Part shown: positions 45,695 to 55,612 of the stretch, in pieces
Numbering within the stretch: the first letter of the stretch is position 1
How the letters are laid out: each line of letters begins with the position of its first letter
NCBI GenBank assembly: GCA_910575545.1
Contig: CAJTFH010000004.1
Location: 112,292-176,291 of the forward strand
Source: Bacteroidales bacterium
Lineage (GTDB): Bacteria > Bacteroidota > Bacteroidia > Bacteroidales > Muribaculaceae
DNA: 64,000 bases
Direction of reading: 5' to 3'
The notes under the pieces: model-generated
What the model saw: the letters and a program-made list of their open reading frames with translations, nothing else
Told to the model about the DNA's origin: nothing
The model's database searches: none
Program-made: the position numbers and the translations under genes

Positions 45695-46327
45695 TCATTC
45701 CCCCAGCCCTAACCGGTTTGCCCGCAGCCACGCATTAACCGCAGCCGTATCGGCCAAAGCCTCATGCTGCATCATCGGCAGGGGGACGACAGCCGTCACC
45801 TTCGCACCAGGGATTACAGAGGCAAGCAATTCTTGCGGAGAAGGCACCTCTTTCATCGCGGCATACTGCGCAAGAGTATATCGCGAAAACACCGTACCTT
45901 CGGTCACCCCCCGGCGGTCGAGCCACCATCCGTCAGCCAAAGGTATGGGAGCAGAATCGGCGGAAATATCCGACGGAGCCGGATATGACTCCAAAACGCC
46001 GTCAGCACTGAGGTTCAACGGCAGATTGTCGGCATAATCACCCGACATCCGGAACGCCACCCCTCGCGGCAACACAGCCGTAGGCCTGCCTCCGATTATA
46101 TGCACCCGGTTGTCGGGCTGGAAATGCACCACCTCTCCGGCAAACCGTTTTTCTGAATCTATCAGTGAACGGTCGGCCCCTTCGGGCTTATCCCCGATAT
46201 TACGCACCGGCGACGAACCGATAGCTATCGAATCCACATTTTTGTCGGCCGCATTCTTCTGACTGCGGCATGAAAACAACAACATCATAACGGCCACAAC
46301 CGCCACTCCCATCAAAACATATCTCAT
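45695..46327 (-). CDS. Lipoprotein of unknown function
   Basis: 210 residues. The N-terminus is a lipoprotein signal (VVAVMMLLFSC, lipobox LFSC). The rest is soluble, with no family recognised; HIIGGRPTAVLPRGVAFRM and DGWWLDRRGVTEGTVFSRYT look structured. It lies 22 nt downstream of the C10 protease gene in the same direction, so the two are probably co-transcribed; a role linked to the protease is only inferred. Confidence 0.8.
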   Translation of the reverse strand: MRYVLMGVAVVAVMMLLFSCRSQKNAADKNVDSIAIGSSPVRNIGDKPEGADRSLIDSEKRFAGEVVHFQPDNRVHIIGGRPTAVLPRGVAFRMSGDYADNLPLNLSADGVLESYPAPSDISADSAPIPLADGWWLDRRGVTEGTVFSRYTLAQYAAMKEVPSPQELLASVIPGAKVTAVVPLPMMQHEALADTAAVNAWLRANRLGLGE

Positions 46328-46349
46328 ATCACAAACAATAACGCCCGGT

Positions 46350-48818
46350 TCATAACACTATCTTCATTGTCTTCGACACCCCAGAAGCATCTGTTGCCGT
46401 GATTACGGCAATTCCACGGTGGCATCCTGAAAGGTCTACGGTAGCTATATTGCCATCATATGCCACCACGGCATTCAACTGCCGCCCGTCAACACCTATT
46501 ACTGAGACAGCCTCAATCGCTGCATCAGAAGTGACCACAACCGTCGGCAAACCGGCCACAGATGCAATCGACAGCCCTGCGGCCTCAACATTTTCAACGC
46601 CCGATTGTGAAATGGTAAACGGAATCATCGACAACGGCCTGCTGTTGACATGGGGATTATAAACAGCTGCCATATAACCCACGCCTGCCACTCCCTGCGA
46701 AAAGTCAAGTCTTGCCTCAGTGGTGGCCGACTGCCCTTTGCCGAGAAACAGATAATCTTCGAAAGAACTTTGGCTAACATTAGTGAAGCCATCACCTTCA
46801 GTCTTGAATATTACAAGCACCAAAGGGGAGGCAAGATACCCCGACGAACAGCTGACAGTGGCGGAAAAACGCATATCAGCGCGGTCGGCCACCGGATTCC
46901 CGGAGGTCAATGTGAATGAAGAGCAGCCAAGCGCCGGTGTTCCCGGGGAAGGTTTCACACTCATATTGCCTATCGTGCCATAAACCGAATTGTCACACGG
47001 GTCATAGATGCCGAACAGATAGCTCTCCCCTACCTTAAACTTGTCGGTATAACGCATAGTGAAAACCAGCTCCTCATCGCTGCTCTCGCCGGGCATTAAA
47101 TCGAGGAACACACTCTCGCCGATACCAGTCATCTCATATCCGCCAGTCATCAACAACGGGGCGACCGCTCCGGCTATCTCGGTTTCAGAGTCATTGGTTA
47201 CAGTGAAAGACATCTTTGCCGCTTCACCGGCATACAGATCGGTCAGCAGTTTCACATTAGTGACTGTGAACCGCGACACAGGCGCATTAGCCGCCGAATA
47301 CGCATCCCCCTTCTTGGTCAGCAAAACATAGTCGGGCACTGATATGGAATGAAGGGCATCATACCACTGCGAACCGCTACGGGTCACCAGGCTAACCTTA
47401 TATGTGCCGTCTGTAAGCGAAGCGTAGGTATACGGTATTCTCAATCCGCTCCATCCCTGCATGGGATTGAGCGACATCTCGCCGAGATTGACATATTGCA
47501 CCGCACCGGCTCCCGTTGCGCCCACTTTTTCAAATTTTGCGCCGACCATAAACCGTTCAGCCTCCTGGCCGGCATTATACCATCCCCCGCTCATACGGAG
47601 AGAAGAACCCTCCACCTCCCCTGTCGGGGCTTTGTCAAGAGTCAGCCTGAACGGCTGCAATCCAACAGGCTCCCCGGTGGGCCTGCATATGCCCAGAACA
47701 ACCTCCTGGCCGATGTTATATCCACCGGCAAAACCGCCTGTACCCTCTCCTTCCGGGTTGAGGGCGGTCAGCAGGTAATATCCGTCATACATTCCGCTCC
47801 AGCCCCAGTTGAAATGGAAATAGCCGTCGGTCGAATAACCATCGCACACAAAAGCATGGCCGCCGCCTAAATTGGTAGTGCCTGTATATAGCACCGGCCC
47901 CACATGCGCCAGGTTATCATAAATCATACCTTCCCACTCTTCCCGGCCATAATAGGCACGCATGCACAGACGCACCCCGCCGTCATATCCGAAATTGTCG
48001 ACAAGCGCCGATGGAATCGCCACCGAACCGGCACCAGATTCCGACGGCCCGTATTTCATGCCCACCGCATAACCGCAGGCCTTCATCAGCAACGCCACTG
48101 CCGACGCTTGTGGTGAAGTATAATTCCCTTCATTATATTGTGCCTTCATGTCGTTCCAGCTGAACGTCACGCCTAAGTCCATCGCATAGCTCTTCCCCGA
48201 CGAATCAGTAGCCTTCCCTGTACCCGCCCCTTTTTCAGGCCAGTTGAAATATTTCATCACCTGCGCCATGGCCGTGGCCACACACCCGGTCGGAGCTTTC
48301 CCATTCGGCATGACCGGCGACGACACAGATGGACAATCGTCATTATATGGTGCTCCCTGATCCCAACGCGTAGACAACAACGGCGCAATGGCCTTACGGG
48401 CAACAGCCCCGGCCGGTTTCCGGTTTGCCATGGTGACATACCTGACAGCATCAGCATCCGATGCCTGCTCTATCTCTGCAGCATATTGTTTAAGCCACCA
48501 TTGGAGTTGTGGAGGCATTGGCGCAGAAACCTCACCACTGTCGGAATAACCAAGCAGCGGGGCAGCAACATCATCGGCACTGACAACCAGATAGCCAGCC
48601 GCTCCGGGGCGGTCGAACACATATACCGCCGCGGCTCCGGATGCAGTTGTTGCCGTGTGGACCAAACGGGGTTGCACCCTTGTCTCTCCACCCACACGAG
48701 CCATAGCAACATGGTCAGCATCAAGGCGCTCCAAAGCCTCCTGCGGAGTCAACGTACGACCCTGCATCACCAGCGCCAGCATAATGGCACCCGTAGCAAA
48801 CAAAACTTTTCTGATCAT
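46350..48818 (-). CDS. C10-family (streptopain-like) cysteine protease, secreted
   Basis: 822 residues. Signal peptide (VLFATGAIMLALVMQG), a Spi/propeptide-like inhibitory domain (residues about 25-150), then the C10 catalytic domain with the nucleophile in GKAPTGCVATAMAQVMKYF and the histidine in GGGHAFVCDGYSTDG followed by FHFNWGWSGMYDGYY. Beta-sandwich repeats follow, and the last 75 residues resemble a type IX secretion sorting domain (VSVIGVDGRQ, KTMKIVL). Probably exported to the surface and self-activated. A perfect promoter precedes it. Confidence 0.9.
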   Translation of the reverse strand: MIRKVLFATGAIMLALVMQGRTLTPQEALERLDADHVAMARVGGETRVQPRLVHTATTASGAAAVYVFDRPGAAGYLVVSADDVAAPLLGYSDSGEVSAPMPPQLQWWLKQYAAEIEQASDADAVRYVTMANRKPAGAVARKAIAPLLSTRWDQGAPYNDDCPSVSSPVMPNGKAPTGCVATAMAQVMKYFNWPEKGAGTGKATDSSGKSYAMDLGVTFSWNDMKAQYNEGNYTSPQASAVALLMKACGYAVGMKYGPSESGAGSVAIPSALVDNFGYDGGVRLCMRAYYGREEWEGMIYDNLAHVGPVLYTGTTNLGGGHAFVCDGYSTDGYFHFNWGWSGMYDGYYLLTALNPEGEGTGGFAGGYNIGQEVVLGICRPTGEPVGLQPFRLTLDKAPTGEVEGSSLRMSGGWYNAGQEAERFMVGAKFEKVGATGAGAVQYVNLGEMSLNPMQGWSGLRIPYTYASLTDGTYKVSLVTRSGSQWYDALHSISVPDYVLLTKKGDAYSAANAPVSRFTVTNVKLLTDLYAGEAAKMSFTVTNDSETEIAGAVAPLLMTGGYEMTGIGESVFLDLMPGESSDEELVFTMRYTDKFKVGESYLFGIYDPCDNSVYGTIGNMSVKPSPGTPALGCSSFTLTSGNPVADRADMRFSATVSCSSGYLASPLVLVIFKTEGDGFTNVSQSSFEDYLFLGKGQSATTEARLDFSQGVAGVGYMAAVYNPHVNSRPLSMIPFTISQSGVENVEAAGLSIASVAGLPTVVVTSDAAIEAVSVIGVDGRQLNAVVAYDGNIATVDLSGCHRGIAVITATDASGVSKTMKIVL

Positions 48819-48873
48819 CTCAAAATCTTAAGCCTGTCAACAAAATTATAGTCTGATTATTACATCCCTATGG

Positions 48874-48906
48874 GCAAAGATAGCGATTATCGCCCTAAAG
48901 GCCAAA
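48874..48906 (-). promoter_or_regulatory. C10 protease promoter
   Basis: Minus strand TTTG, 20 nt, TATCTTTGC, an exact Bacteroidetes consensus, about 55 nt before the ATG. Confidence 0.7.
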
Positions 48907-49102
48907 CCTCAACGCTCACTAACCGGCGGGAATCCAATTATAAAATGGGAATCACAGCCATCGGGTTCATGAACAGCCGGATTATTTTCCATAAACCTTG
49001 AATACTATACAATAAAATAGCCATCCGTATGTGTTATACTTTTGGAACCCCTTACGTCCATACCAATCTTGAACATATATTGACAACTAATAAACAAATA
49101 TT

Positions 49103-49990
49103 ATGATTACCGAAAAGAAAGGGCTGTTGGCAGCCTTGACGCCATTCCTGGCTTTCTGTGGCATTTCTGCCGTCAGCTCATGCACATCTAACAGCAGCGG
49201 AGATGAAATCGCTGATTTCCGCACAGACTCAATAAGCTGCACCGACAGCATCATGACCCCACACGCCAAAGCATTCTGCGCCATAAGCGTTGATTATCCC
49301 TCAGAAGGGAAGGGCGAACTGGTCGACAGCGTAAGAGAGTGGATAGCCGAGCAGCTTTCATCCATCGGATACACCTCCGGCAACACACCGCTGCCATATG
49401 CCGCAGCTGCAACCGACGTCACCAACGGCCCGCGTCTGATTAAATCCGTGTGCGACACCGTTCTGGCCGATACCAGGCAGGAATTCGCCTCTCTTGACAC
49501 TCTGATTTCGATGAGCCCCGACTTCTCCATTGAGTATCAATACGACTGGGATATCCGCAAAATTTTTGAAACGCCGGAATATATAACATATATGTCGACA
49601 ACATATGCCTTCCTCGGAGGCGCACATGGCGCATCTTCTGCCATAGGGCAGACATTCGTTGCCGCCACCGGAGAAGCTCTCGGGCTTGGCATGTTCCGCC
49701 CCGACGCCCTTCCGAAAGTAACAAGCCTCGTTAAGGAAGGACTGACCCGGTACTTCCGCGAAAGTGGTGCCGGCATTCTGCGCGATGCCCTGCTCATCAA
49801 TCCCGACACCCTTCCGCTTCCTGCAACCCCTCCATATCTGACAGGCGAAGGTGTGCATTTCATCTACCAGCAATATGAAATCGCCCCTTATGCTTCAGGA
49901 ATGCCCGGATGCGTGATCCCCTACTCCGCCCTCGACTCATGCCTGACACCCGCAGTGGCAGCCCTGGTGACACCCCCTGCCACCCATTGA
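49103..49990 (+). CDS. Lipoprotein with DUF4163/DUF3298-like domains
   Basis: 295 residues. Lipoprotein signal (LTPFLAFCGISAVSSC). The body has the pattern of RsiV-like proteins: ISVDYPSEGKGELVDSVREW, then YTYAFLGGAHGAS-type segment (MSTTYAFLGGAHGASS) and a C-terminal DUF3298-like part ending FIYQQYEIAPYASGMPGC. Periplasm-facing; RsiV homologues bind lysozyme, but no such role is shown here. The 175-bp repeat R2 follows 27 nt after the stop. Confidence 0.85.
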   Translation: MITEKKGLLAALTPFLAFCGISAVSSCTSNSSGDEIADFRTDSISCTDSIMTPHAKAFCAISVDYPSEGKGELVDSVREWIAEQLSSIGYTSGNTPLPYAAAATDVTNGPRLIKSVCDTVLADTRQEFASLDTLISMSPDFSIEYQYDWDIRKIFETPEYITYMSTTYAFLGGAHGASSAIGQTFVAATGEALGLGMFRPDALPKVTSLVKEGLTRYFRESGAGILRDALLINPDTLPLPATPPYLTGEGVHFIYQQYEIAPYASGMPGCVIPYSALDSCLTPAVAALVTPPATH

Positions 49991-50017
49991 TTCCAATACA
50001 ACCTTATATATAACCAA

Positions 50018-50192
50018 GGCGCTGTGTCGAAATTCGACCAACGCCTTTTTTGCATCCGGATGGAGAGGGTGCTGTCAGAATGGTTCAGATGGTAGGAGCC
50101 TGAGGGTGAGGGTGAAGGGAGTTGACTAAGGTCAATGACCGAACCCGAAGCCCTCGGGCGACGACCCAGATGAGCCATTATGACACACCCTC
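50018..50192 (+). repeat. 175-bp structured repeat, copy R2
   Basis: Same element as R1 and R3, starting at a terminator hairpin GGCGCTG TGTCGAAATTCGA CCAACGCC with a T6 run, between the DUF3298-like gene and the convergent BAX-inhibitor-1 gene. A minus-strand open frame across it (MAHLGRRPRASGSVIDL...) recurs in every copy, but probably because the DNA is conserved. Confidence 0.88.
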
Positions 50193-50232
50193 TGTTTTCG
50201 TTGCAGATCTCAGAAATTGCCAAAACCAATGT

Positions 50233-50955
50233 TCAATCCCTGTTGCCGCCGAAGAAGCGCAGCAGGTAGAGGAACAGGTTGATAAAGTCAAGATACAGGC
50301 TCAGGGCGCCGAGTGTGGCAAGGCGGCCGTTGGCCATCGACGGATCGGCATAAGCCATCTGCTTGATCTGCTGGGTATCCCAGGCAGTCAGGCCGATAAA
50401 AAGCAACACACCTATGCCGCTGATAATCCAGTCCATAGTTGAATTAGCCCAGAAAATATTGACAACAATCAGAATCATCAATCCGAAAAGCGCCATATAA
50501 AGGTATGTCCCGATACGTGTCAGGTCACGGGTGGTGAAATAACCGTAGACGCTCATGGCGCCGAACACCCCGGCGGTAATCAGGAACGTCTTGAAAATGG
50601 CAGCAATCTGATAAACCGCGAAAATCATCGACAGCGTAAGTCCGTTGACAATGGCAAACAGGAAGAAAAGACCCGTGGCCATGCCAGAGCTCATCTTCCT
50701 CAGACCGGCGGAAATCCACATAACCAATCCGAGTTCAACAAGAGCCAAACCCCAGTAGACCCATGAATGGGTTGCCATATAATAGAAAAATCCCGAGCCG
50801 GGGGTTGCCGTAGCGGCCACAATCCAAGCCACGGCTGCAGTCACAAGCAGCCCGAGGAACATTTTGACATACACCCCTTTCATAACCTGCGACACCTTGG
50901 CCTCAAGCGATTGCGGAGAGAACGATTCAGTCTGATAATAATTCATATTTTTCAA
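50233..50955 (-). CDS. BAX inhibitor-1/YccA family membrane protein
   Basis: 240 residues, seven hydrophobic segments, e.g. MKGVYVKMFLGLLVTAAVAW and VNGLTLSMIFAVYQIAAIFK. The C-terminal YVYDTQ-like region reads LFIGLTAWDTQQIKQM, the putative pH-sensing aspartate area of the family. Proteins of this family are calcium-leak channels or protease (FtsH) modulators. Stands alone. Confidence 0.92.
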   Translation of the reverse strand: MKNMNYYQTESFSPQSLEAKVSQVMKGVYVKMFLGLLVTAAVAWIVAATATPGSGFFYYMATHSWVYWGLALVELGLVMWISAGLRKMSSGMATGLFFLFAIVNGLTLSMIFAVYQIAAIFKTFLITAGVFGAMSVYGYFTTRDLTRIGTYLYMALFGLMILIVVNIFWANSTMDWIISGIGVLLFIGLTAWDTQQIKQMAYADPSMANGRLATLGALSLYLDFINLFLYLLRFFGGNRD

Positions 50956-51107
50956 AAATTACGGTGAGAGTTAAACTGTGTCTGGCGACCCGGCAAACCG
51001 GCCGGCGCCCAATGATATATTTGACATCCGTGAATTCTGAAGGTTTAGAGAGCGAAGCAAAAATAAATATCCGCCCTTTCATTTCCGGATGGGAGAGTGA
51101 AGCATGG

Positions 51108-52898
51108 TCACATGCGCTCCGGCACCCTGATGCCCAACAGCCCCATGCCGGTACTTACCACTTTGGCAGTTGCATCGCACAAAGCCAGGCGCAACGACTT
51201 CACTGCCTTATCCTCCTCCTTGAGAATCGAATAGTCATGATAGAACTGGTTATACTGCTTCACCAGTTCATACACATAATTTGCAATAACCGCCGGAGAA
51301 TAGCTGCGTCCGGCCTCTTCGACTGTCGCGGGGAAATCGGCAAGCATCTGAATCAGGGCGATCTCCTTCTCATTAGGAACAACAGCCGAATAATCAACTG
51401 GTTCAATCCCCTCGGCAGAAGCCTTGCGGAGCACCGAGCGGATGCGGGCGTAAGTGTATTGGATAAACGGCCCCGTGTTGCCGTTGAAATCAATCGATTC
51501 CTTCGGATTGAAAAGCATATTTTTGCGCGGGTCGACTTTCAGAAGGAAATATTTCAGCGCCCCCAGGCCCACAATCTCTGAAATATCCTCGATTTCAGCC
51601 TCGCTAAGGCCATCGAGCTTGCCAAGCTCACGCGACACCTCGCGCGCACCGCCCACCATCTCTTCCATCAGATCATCGGCATCTACCACCGTACCCTCGC
51701 GGCTCTTCATCTTACCTTCGGGAAGCTCAACCATGCCATATGAGAAATGAACGAGGTCTTTGCCCCATTTGAAGCCCAGGCGGTCGAGCAGCAGCGACAG
51801 CACCTGGAAATGATAGTTCTGCTCATTACCCACCACATAGACCATCTTGTCTATGGGATAATCCTGGAAGCGCAGCTTGGCCGTGCCTATATCCTGGGTC
51901 ATGTAGACCGACGTGCCGTCTGACCGCAGCAGCAGCTTCTGGTCAAGCCCAGCGTCGGAAAGGTCGGCCCATACCGACCCGTCATCCTTGCGGAACATTA
52001 TCCCCTTCTCCAGCCCTTCAAGCACCTTCTCTTTCCCTTCGAGATAGGTATCAGACTCATAATAGATTTTGTCGAAGTCAACCCCCATCCGTTTGTAGGT
52101 GTCGTTGAAACCGGCATATACCCACTCGTTCATCATCGCCCAAAGGCGGCGCACCTCAGGGTCTTTCTGCTCCCAACGGCGCAGCATCTCGCGGGCCTCG
52201 GCCATCAGAGGCGACAGCTTGGCCGCTTCCTCCTCGCTTATTCCGTCGCGGGCGGCAATCTCTTTCAGCTCAGCCTTGTAATGCTTGTCGAAAAGCACAT
52301 AGAAATCGCCGATGAGATGGTCGCCCTTTTTGCCGGCCTTTTCCGGAGTGATGCCGTCGCCCCATTTCTGCCAGGCAAGCATCGATTTGCAGATATGGAT
52401 GCCTCGGTCATTGACGATATTGGTCTTCACAACCTTATTACCGCAAGCCTTCAGAATCTCTGCCAGAGAATAGCCCAGCAGATTGTTGCGCACATGCCCA
52501 AGGTGGAGCGGCTTATTGGTATTGGGCGAAGAATATTCAACCATCACCAACGGGCTGCTGTCGGAAGCATTTTTCAGGCCATAATCAGCAGCAGCCTCTA
52601 TGTGCTTTAGCACAGAGTTCCAGAACGTAGGCTCGATTACGAGGTTCAGGAAGCCCTTGATTACATTGAAACGGTCAACAGCCGGCTCATTGTCAACAAG
52701 CCACTGGCCGATTTCCTGCCCAACAGCCTCAGGCGACTTCCGCGCCGCCTTGACCCACGGGAAAACCACAACCGTGAGATTCCCTTCAAATTCCTTCTTG
52801 GTGGTCTGGGGCACGATATCCTTGGCGTCAGCCTCAACCCCGTAAAGTTCCTTGACAGCCTTGGCCACACCTTGGGCCACAATCTGATCTATCGACAT
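51108..52898 (-). CDS. argS: Arginyl-tRNA synthetase
   Basis: 596 residues from the ATG at 52898 (MSIDQIVAQGV). The class I HIGH variant is SSPNTNKPLHLGHVRNNL and the KMSKS-like loop KMKSREGT. The N-terminal Add1 domain and the C-terminal DALR domain (YVYELVKQYNQFYHDYSIL) are complete. A 220-nt leader separates it from the promoter and contains a possible Arg-rich leader peptide. Confidence 0.97.
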   Translation of the reverse strand: MSIDQIVAQGVAKAVKELYGVEADAKDIVPQTTKKEFEGNLTVVVFPWVKAARKSPEAVGQEIGQWLVDNEPAVDRFNVIKGFLNLVIEPTFWNSVLKHIEAAADYGLKNASDSSPLVMVEYSSPNTNKPLHLGHVRNNLLGYSLAEILKACGNKVVKTNIVNDRGIHICKSMLAWQKWGDGITPEKAGKKGDHLIGDFYVLFDKHYKAELKEIAARDGISEEEAAKLSPLMAEAREMLRRWEQKDPEVRRLWAMMNEWVYAGFNDTYKRMGVDFDKIYYESDTYLEGKEKVLEGLEKGIMFRKDDGSVWADLSDAGLDQKLLLRSDGTSVYMTQDIGTAKLRFQDYPIDKMVYVVGNEQNYHFQVLSLLLDRLGFKWGKDLVHFSYGMVELPEGKMKSREGTVVDADDLMEEMVGGAREVSRELGKLDGLSEAEIEDISEIVGLGALKYFLLKVDPRKNMLFNPKESIDFNGNTGPFIQYTYARIRSVLRKASAEGIEPVDYSAVVPNEKEIALIQMLADFPATVEEAGRSYSPAVIANYVYELVKQYNQFYHDYSILKEEDKAVKSLRLALCDATAKVVSTGMGLLGIRVPERM

Positions 52899-52921
52899 AG
52901 CTATCCTTTTTTCTGTAATAA

Positions 52922-53104
52922 TTATCCTATGAAACACTCATTTCCAAACTCCCGGCCAAACCTCCGTTTCCGCTGACCGGCACCTACCTTGATACTGTCA
53001 GTCAGACAACAAGATATGCCCTTTAGAAAACATCCACTCTCCAATGAGAACACATAAGCCCCATATAACGAAGATATGAGTGCATTTGAATACCTCAGAG
53101 ACAT
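52922..53104 (-). CDS. Possible 60-aa leader peptide upstream of argS
   Basis: The ATG lies 12 nt after a TAACTTTGC box (53117-53125) and the frame of 60 codons ends 23 nt before the argS ATG. Near its end it has an arginine cluster, GQRKRRFGREFG (four Arg in seven codons: CGG AAA CGG AGG TTT GGC CGG). Leader peptides rich in the cognate amino acid control synthetase or biosynthesis genes in many bacteria; for argS in Bacteroidetes I know no case. No other homology seen. Could be a chance frame. Confidence 0.35.
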   Translation of the reverse strand: MSLRYSNALISSLYGAYVFSLESGCFLKGISCCLTDSIKVGAGQRKRRFGREFGNECFIG

Positions 53105-53116
53105 ATCCTGAATTTT

Positions 53117-53125
53117 GCAAAGTTA
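53117..53125 (-). promoter_or_regulatory. argS promoter -7 box
   Basis: TAACTTTGC on the minus strand, 219 nt before the argS ATG, defining a long leader. Confidence 0.5.
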
Positions 53126-53816
53126 CAAAAAATCCCCCGTACGCCCAACCCCATACCAGCCCTACAGCTAATCGTCGATTTTGTGTGTGTTTTTCCAAAC
53201 CGCACCATCGACTTTATGCAGTTTTCGCTTGTTTATAACGAATCTTTTCCTGTCGGCAAAGTCGACATGCTGAAAAGTCGGCCAGGTCAGCAAAGTCGCA
53301 ATCCCGCTGAAGTTCTATGAAGACCTTTCAGCGTTAAAACTTTTTTCCTTGATATAGGGCTGTTATGCTGGCCATGCAACATAACAGCCCTACATCCGTC
53401 ATGCTCCCCGCCAGCGACGCCCTATCCGAATACAACGGGCTGATATCGGAAGAGTACGTAGCCCAGTTCATAAAAGAGAATCCTGACAAAAAAGACCTCA
53501 GGATCTCCCTGCCAGGCCATAAACACCAAGACCGACCCATAAACATCCCCCTCTACACCCTACCATTCCAGACCGCCACCTTGACTCCTCCGCGCACACC
53601 TCTTCAGTAATACTAACCCTAATTTTCAAATCCGGTCAAACACAATTGCAATATAATTCGTAACTTTGTAATATCGAGTTTCCAGGCAGAATCACGCATA
53701 CAGCTTTTGACAACGCCTCGCAAATCCGAATTCTACACCTGGGATTATTGCCAATATGCCTGAATCGCCACATAACATTACATCTGACTCCGTTGTAACC
53801 ACCTAATAATTCGTTT
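53126..53816. other. Gene-poor stretch between argS and the methyltransferase remnant
   Basis: I find no convincing gene here. It holds a perfect 12-bp hairpin (AGGGCTGTTATG 53356-53367, inverted at 53380-53391) and a plus-strand TAACTTTG box (53661-53668) that would drive the methyltransferase fragment. Short open frames (for example 34 codons from 53217 and 81 codons from 53365) show no recognisable family, and the second lies across the hairpin. Confidence 0.5.
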
Positions 53817-54845
53817 ATGAAAACGGTCGATAAGAATAAGCTCAGACAACGCATTAAACACCTCAACGGAATCACTGACGATGACCGGGCCACACTCCTT
53901 GAACTCCTTGAAGAAAAAACATTCGGACTTGTCTGGGAAGACCAAAAGGAAGAAGTGAATGAACGTATGCGGCATGAATTGCCCATTCTAATTGAAATTC
54001 CAGACCGCGCCATCTTATCTGGCGAATCCGAAGCCCCCGACCATATTCTCATAGAAGGGGATAATCTCGCATCATTAACAACTTTATCATTTACCCACGC
54101 AGGGAAAATAGACGTCATATACATTGATCCACCATACAACACAGGGAATAAAATCAGTGAAGATTTCATATACAATGACAATTTCGTGGCAAAAGAAACA
54201 CAGTATCGGCACTCAAAATGGTTGTCGTTCATGTCAAAACGCCTTAGAATAGCCAAAAAACTTCTTTCCGAGCGAGGTGTAATTTTCATATCTATTGACG
54301 ACAATGAACAAGCCCATCTGAAACTTTTATGTGATGAAATCTTTGGGCGTCAAAATTTCATTGCCCAATTGATATGGTCGGCCGGACGAAAAAACGACTC
54401 AAGATACATTTCCATTTCACATGAATATATCCTGATTTATGTCAAAAATCAGGAATTTCTTAAATCCAACGATATAACTTGGAGAGAACGTAAACCTGGC
54501 CTTGATGACATATACAATTGCTATCGGAAATTAGCAAAACGGTATGGCGCAGATTATGAAACTATCTCACTGGAATTAAGGCAATGGTATAAAGGATTGC
54601 CTAACGGTCACCCTGCCAAGGACTCGTCGCACTATTGCAAAGTAGGAAGTGAGGCTTCAGTCGCTCATTTAAAACATAACGGGTTCATCAAATACGCGGC
54701 AGAACAACGTCTTCTCGGCAACACCTATCAAGGAGGGGTGATTATTGAAAACCATGGCAATTGGATATATTCGCAATCAAAGATAAACAACACCACTGAC
54801 CATATCGGATGGGTGCCATTTATCCCTCGACTTGAAATCCTATAA
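53817..54845 (+). pseudogene. Truncated site-specific adenine methyltransferase (type III Mod-like)
   Basis: 342 residues, about half of a normal beta-class N6-adenine methyltransferase. The catalytic DPPYNTG (motif IV, about residue 104) and the following WLSFMSKRLRIAKKLL and GVIFISIDDNEQ are present. In this class the SAM-binding FxGxG motif I comes after the recognition domain; it is absent. From about residue 270 (HYCKVGSEAS onward) the sequence no longer looks like a Mod protein, as if joined to other DNA. No Res subunit follows. Probably non-functional; base composition is more AT-rich than the core genes. Confidence 0.75.
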
Positions 54846-54900
54846 CATCCACCATCAGGAGGCCGAACGCTAATATTTCCATTTATTTCATTTATTTCTT

Positions 54901-55134
54901 ATGACCAAACAACAATATAACGATAATGTCGCTTATTTCATAGCATTCTGCGTTGAACTCTATAAAGGCAACACTGGCATGAAAGGCAGTCAGACCGCGA
55001 TTTTGTTCAGAGACAGCAACTTGACAAAATTTCTTGAAGAAAATTTTGAGCCTATCCATACACAAAGCCCACAATGGATTCTAGACGAAATAAACGACTA
55101 TCTCTCATCACGCAAATCACAAAACAATGATTGA
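54901..55134 (+). CDS. DUF3791-like small protein (first copy)
   Basis: 77 residues, start ATG 56 nt after the methyltransferase remnant. VAYFIAFCVELYKGNTGMKG and FLEENFEPIHTQSPQWIL look like DUF3791, a small helical family often next to DUF3990 genes. It overlaps the next gene by 8 bp. The family's function is unknown to me; a partner or antitoxin role is inferred from its coupling to an ADP-ribosyltransferase-like gene. Confidence 0.7.
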   Translation: MTKQQYNDNVAYFIAFCVELYKGNTGMKGSQTAILFRDSNLTKFLEENFEPIHTQSPQWILDEINDYLSSRKSQNND

Positions 55135-55612
55135 ACTATACCACGGCAGCCTCGATATAGTAGATTCACCTGAAATCAGAAAACCAAACCGCACACTTGA
55201 CTATGGAACAGGATTCTACCTGACAACCTCCCGACAACAGGCAGAAAGCTGGGTACGGCGAAAGTTCAAAGGAGAAATCATTCAAGGCTGGCTTAATATC
55301 TACGAATATGACCCATCCGTCGAGATTTCATTGTCAGTACTTATATTTGAGAATCCGGATGAGAAATGGCTCGATTTCGTTATGGCGAATAGGATGAATC
55401 GAAATTTTACGCATACTTACGACATAGTAAAAGGACCTGTTGCCGACGACCGTGTATATGCATCATTCGCACTCTACGAAGCCGGGCTATTAAACAAACA
55501 GTCTTTGATTGCCGAACTAAAAGCCTACAAACTGGTTAATCAGATATTATTACATACCGAGGCCTCGCTTGCATCAATAAAATTTTTGACAGCCGACAAG
55601 ATTTCAAAATGA
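55127..55612 (+). CDS. DUF3990 ADP-ribosyltransferase-like protein (putative toxin)
   Basis: 161 residues. The family belongs to the ADP-ribosyltransferase fold group. Candidate active-site residues are His6 in LYHGS, Tyr31 in YGTGFYLTTSRQQAESWV and Gln139 in VNQILLHTE, as expected for a His-Tyr-acid/Gln type enzyme. It would use NAD+ to modify a target; the target is not predictable. It overlaps DUF3791-like genes on both sides (8 bp and 4 bp), the usual geometry of a toxin translated together with its partner(s). No secretion signal is seen, so action inside the cell is likely. Confidence 0.75.
   Translation: MIELYHGSLDIVDSPEIRKPNRTLDYGTGFYLTTSRQQAESWVRRKFKGEIIQGWLNIYEYDPSVEISLSVLIFENPDEKWLDFVMANRMNRNFTHTYDIVKGPVADDRVYASFALYEAGLLNKQSLIAELKAYKLVNQILLHTEASLASIKFLTADKISK

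Noticed and set aside
49921..50229. Minus-strand frame starting MAHLGRRPRASG inside the 175-bp repeat, recurring in all three copies
   Set aside because: Recurrence follows from DNA identity. The C-terminal parts differ with the flanks, no promoter or ribosome site is seen, and the hairpins explain conservation better.
53365..53610. 81-codon plus-strand frame
   Set aside because: It starts inside a perfect hairpin, lacks any recognised domain and has no promoter.
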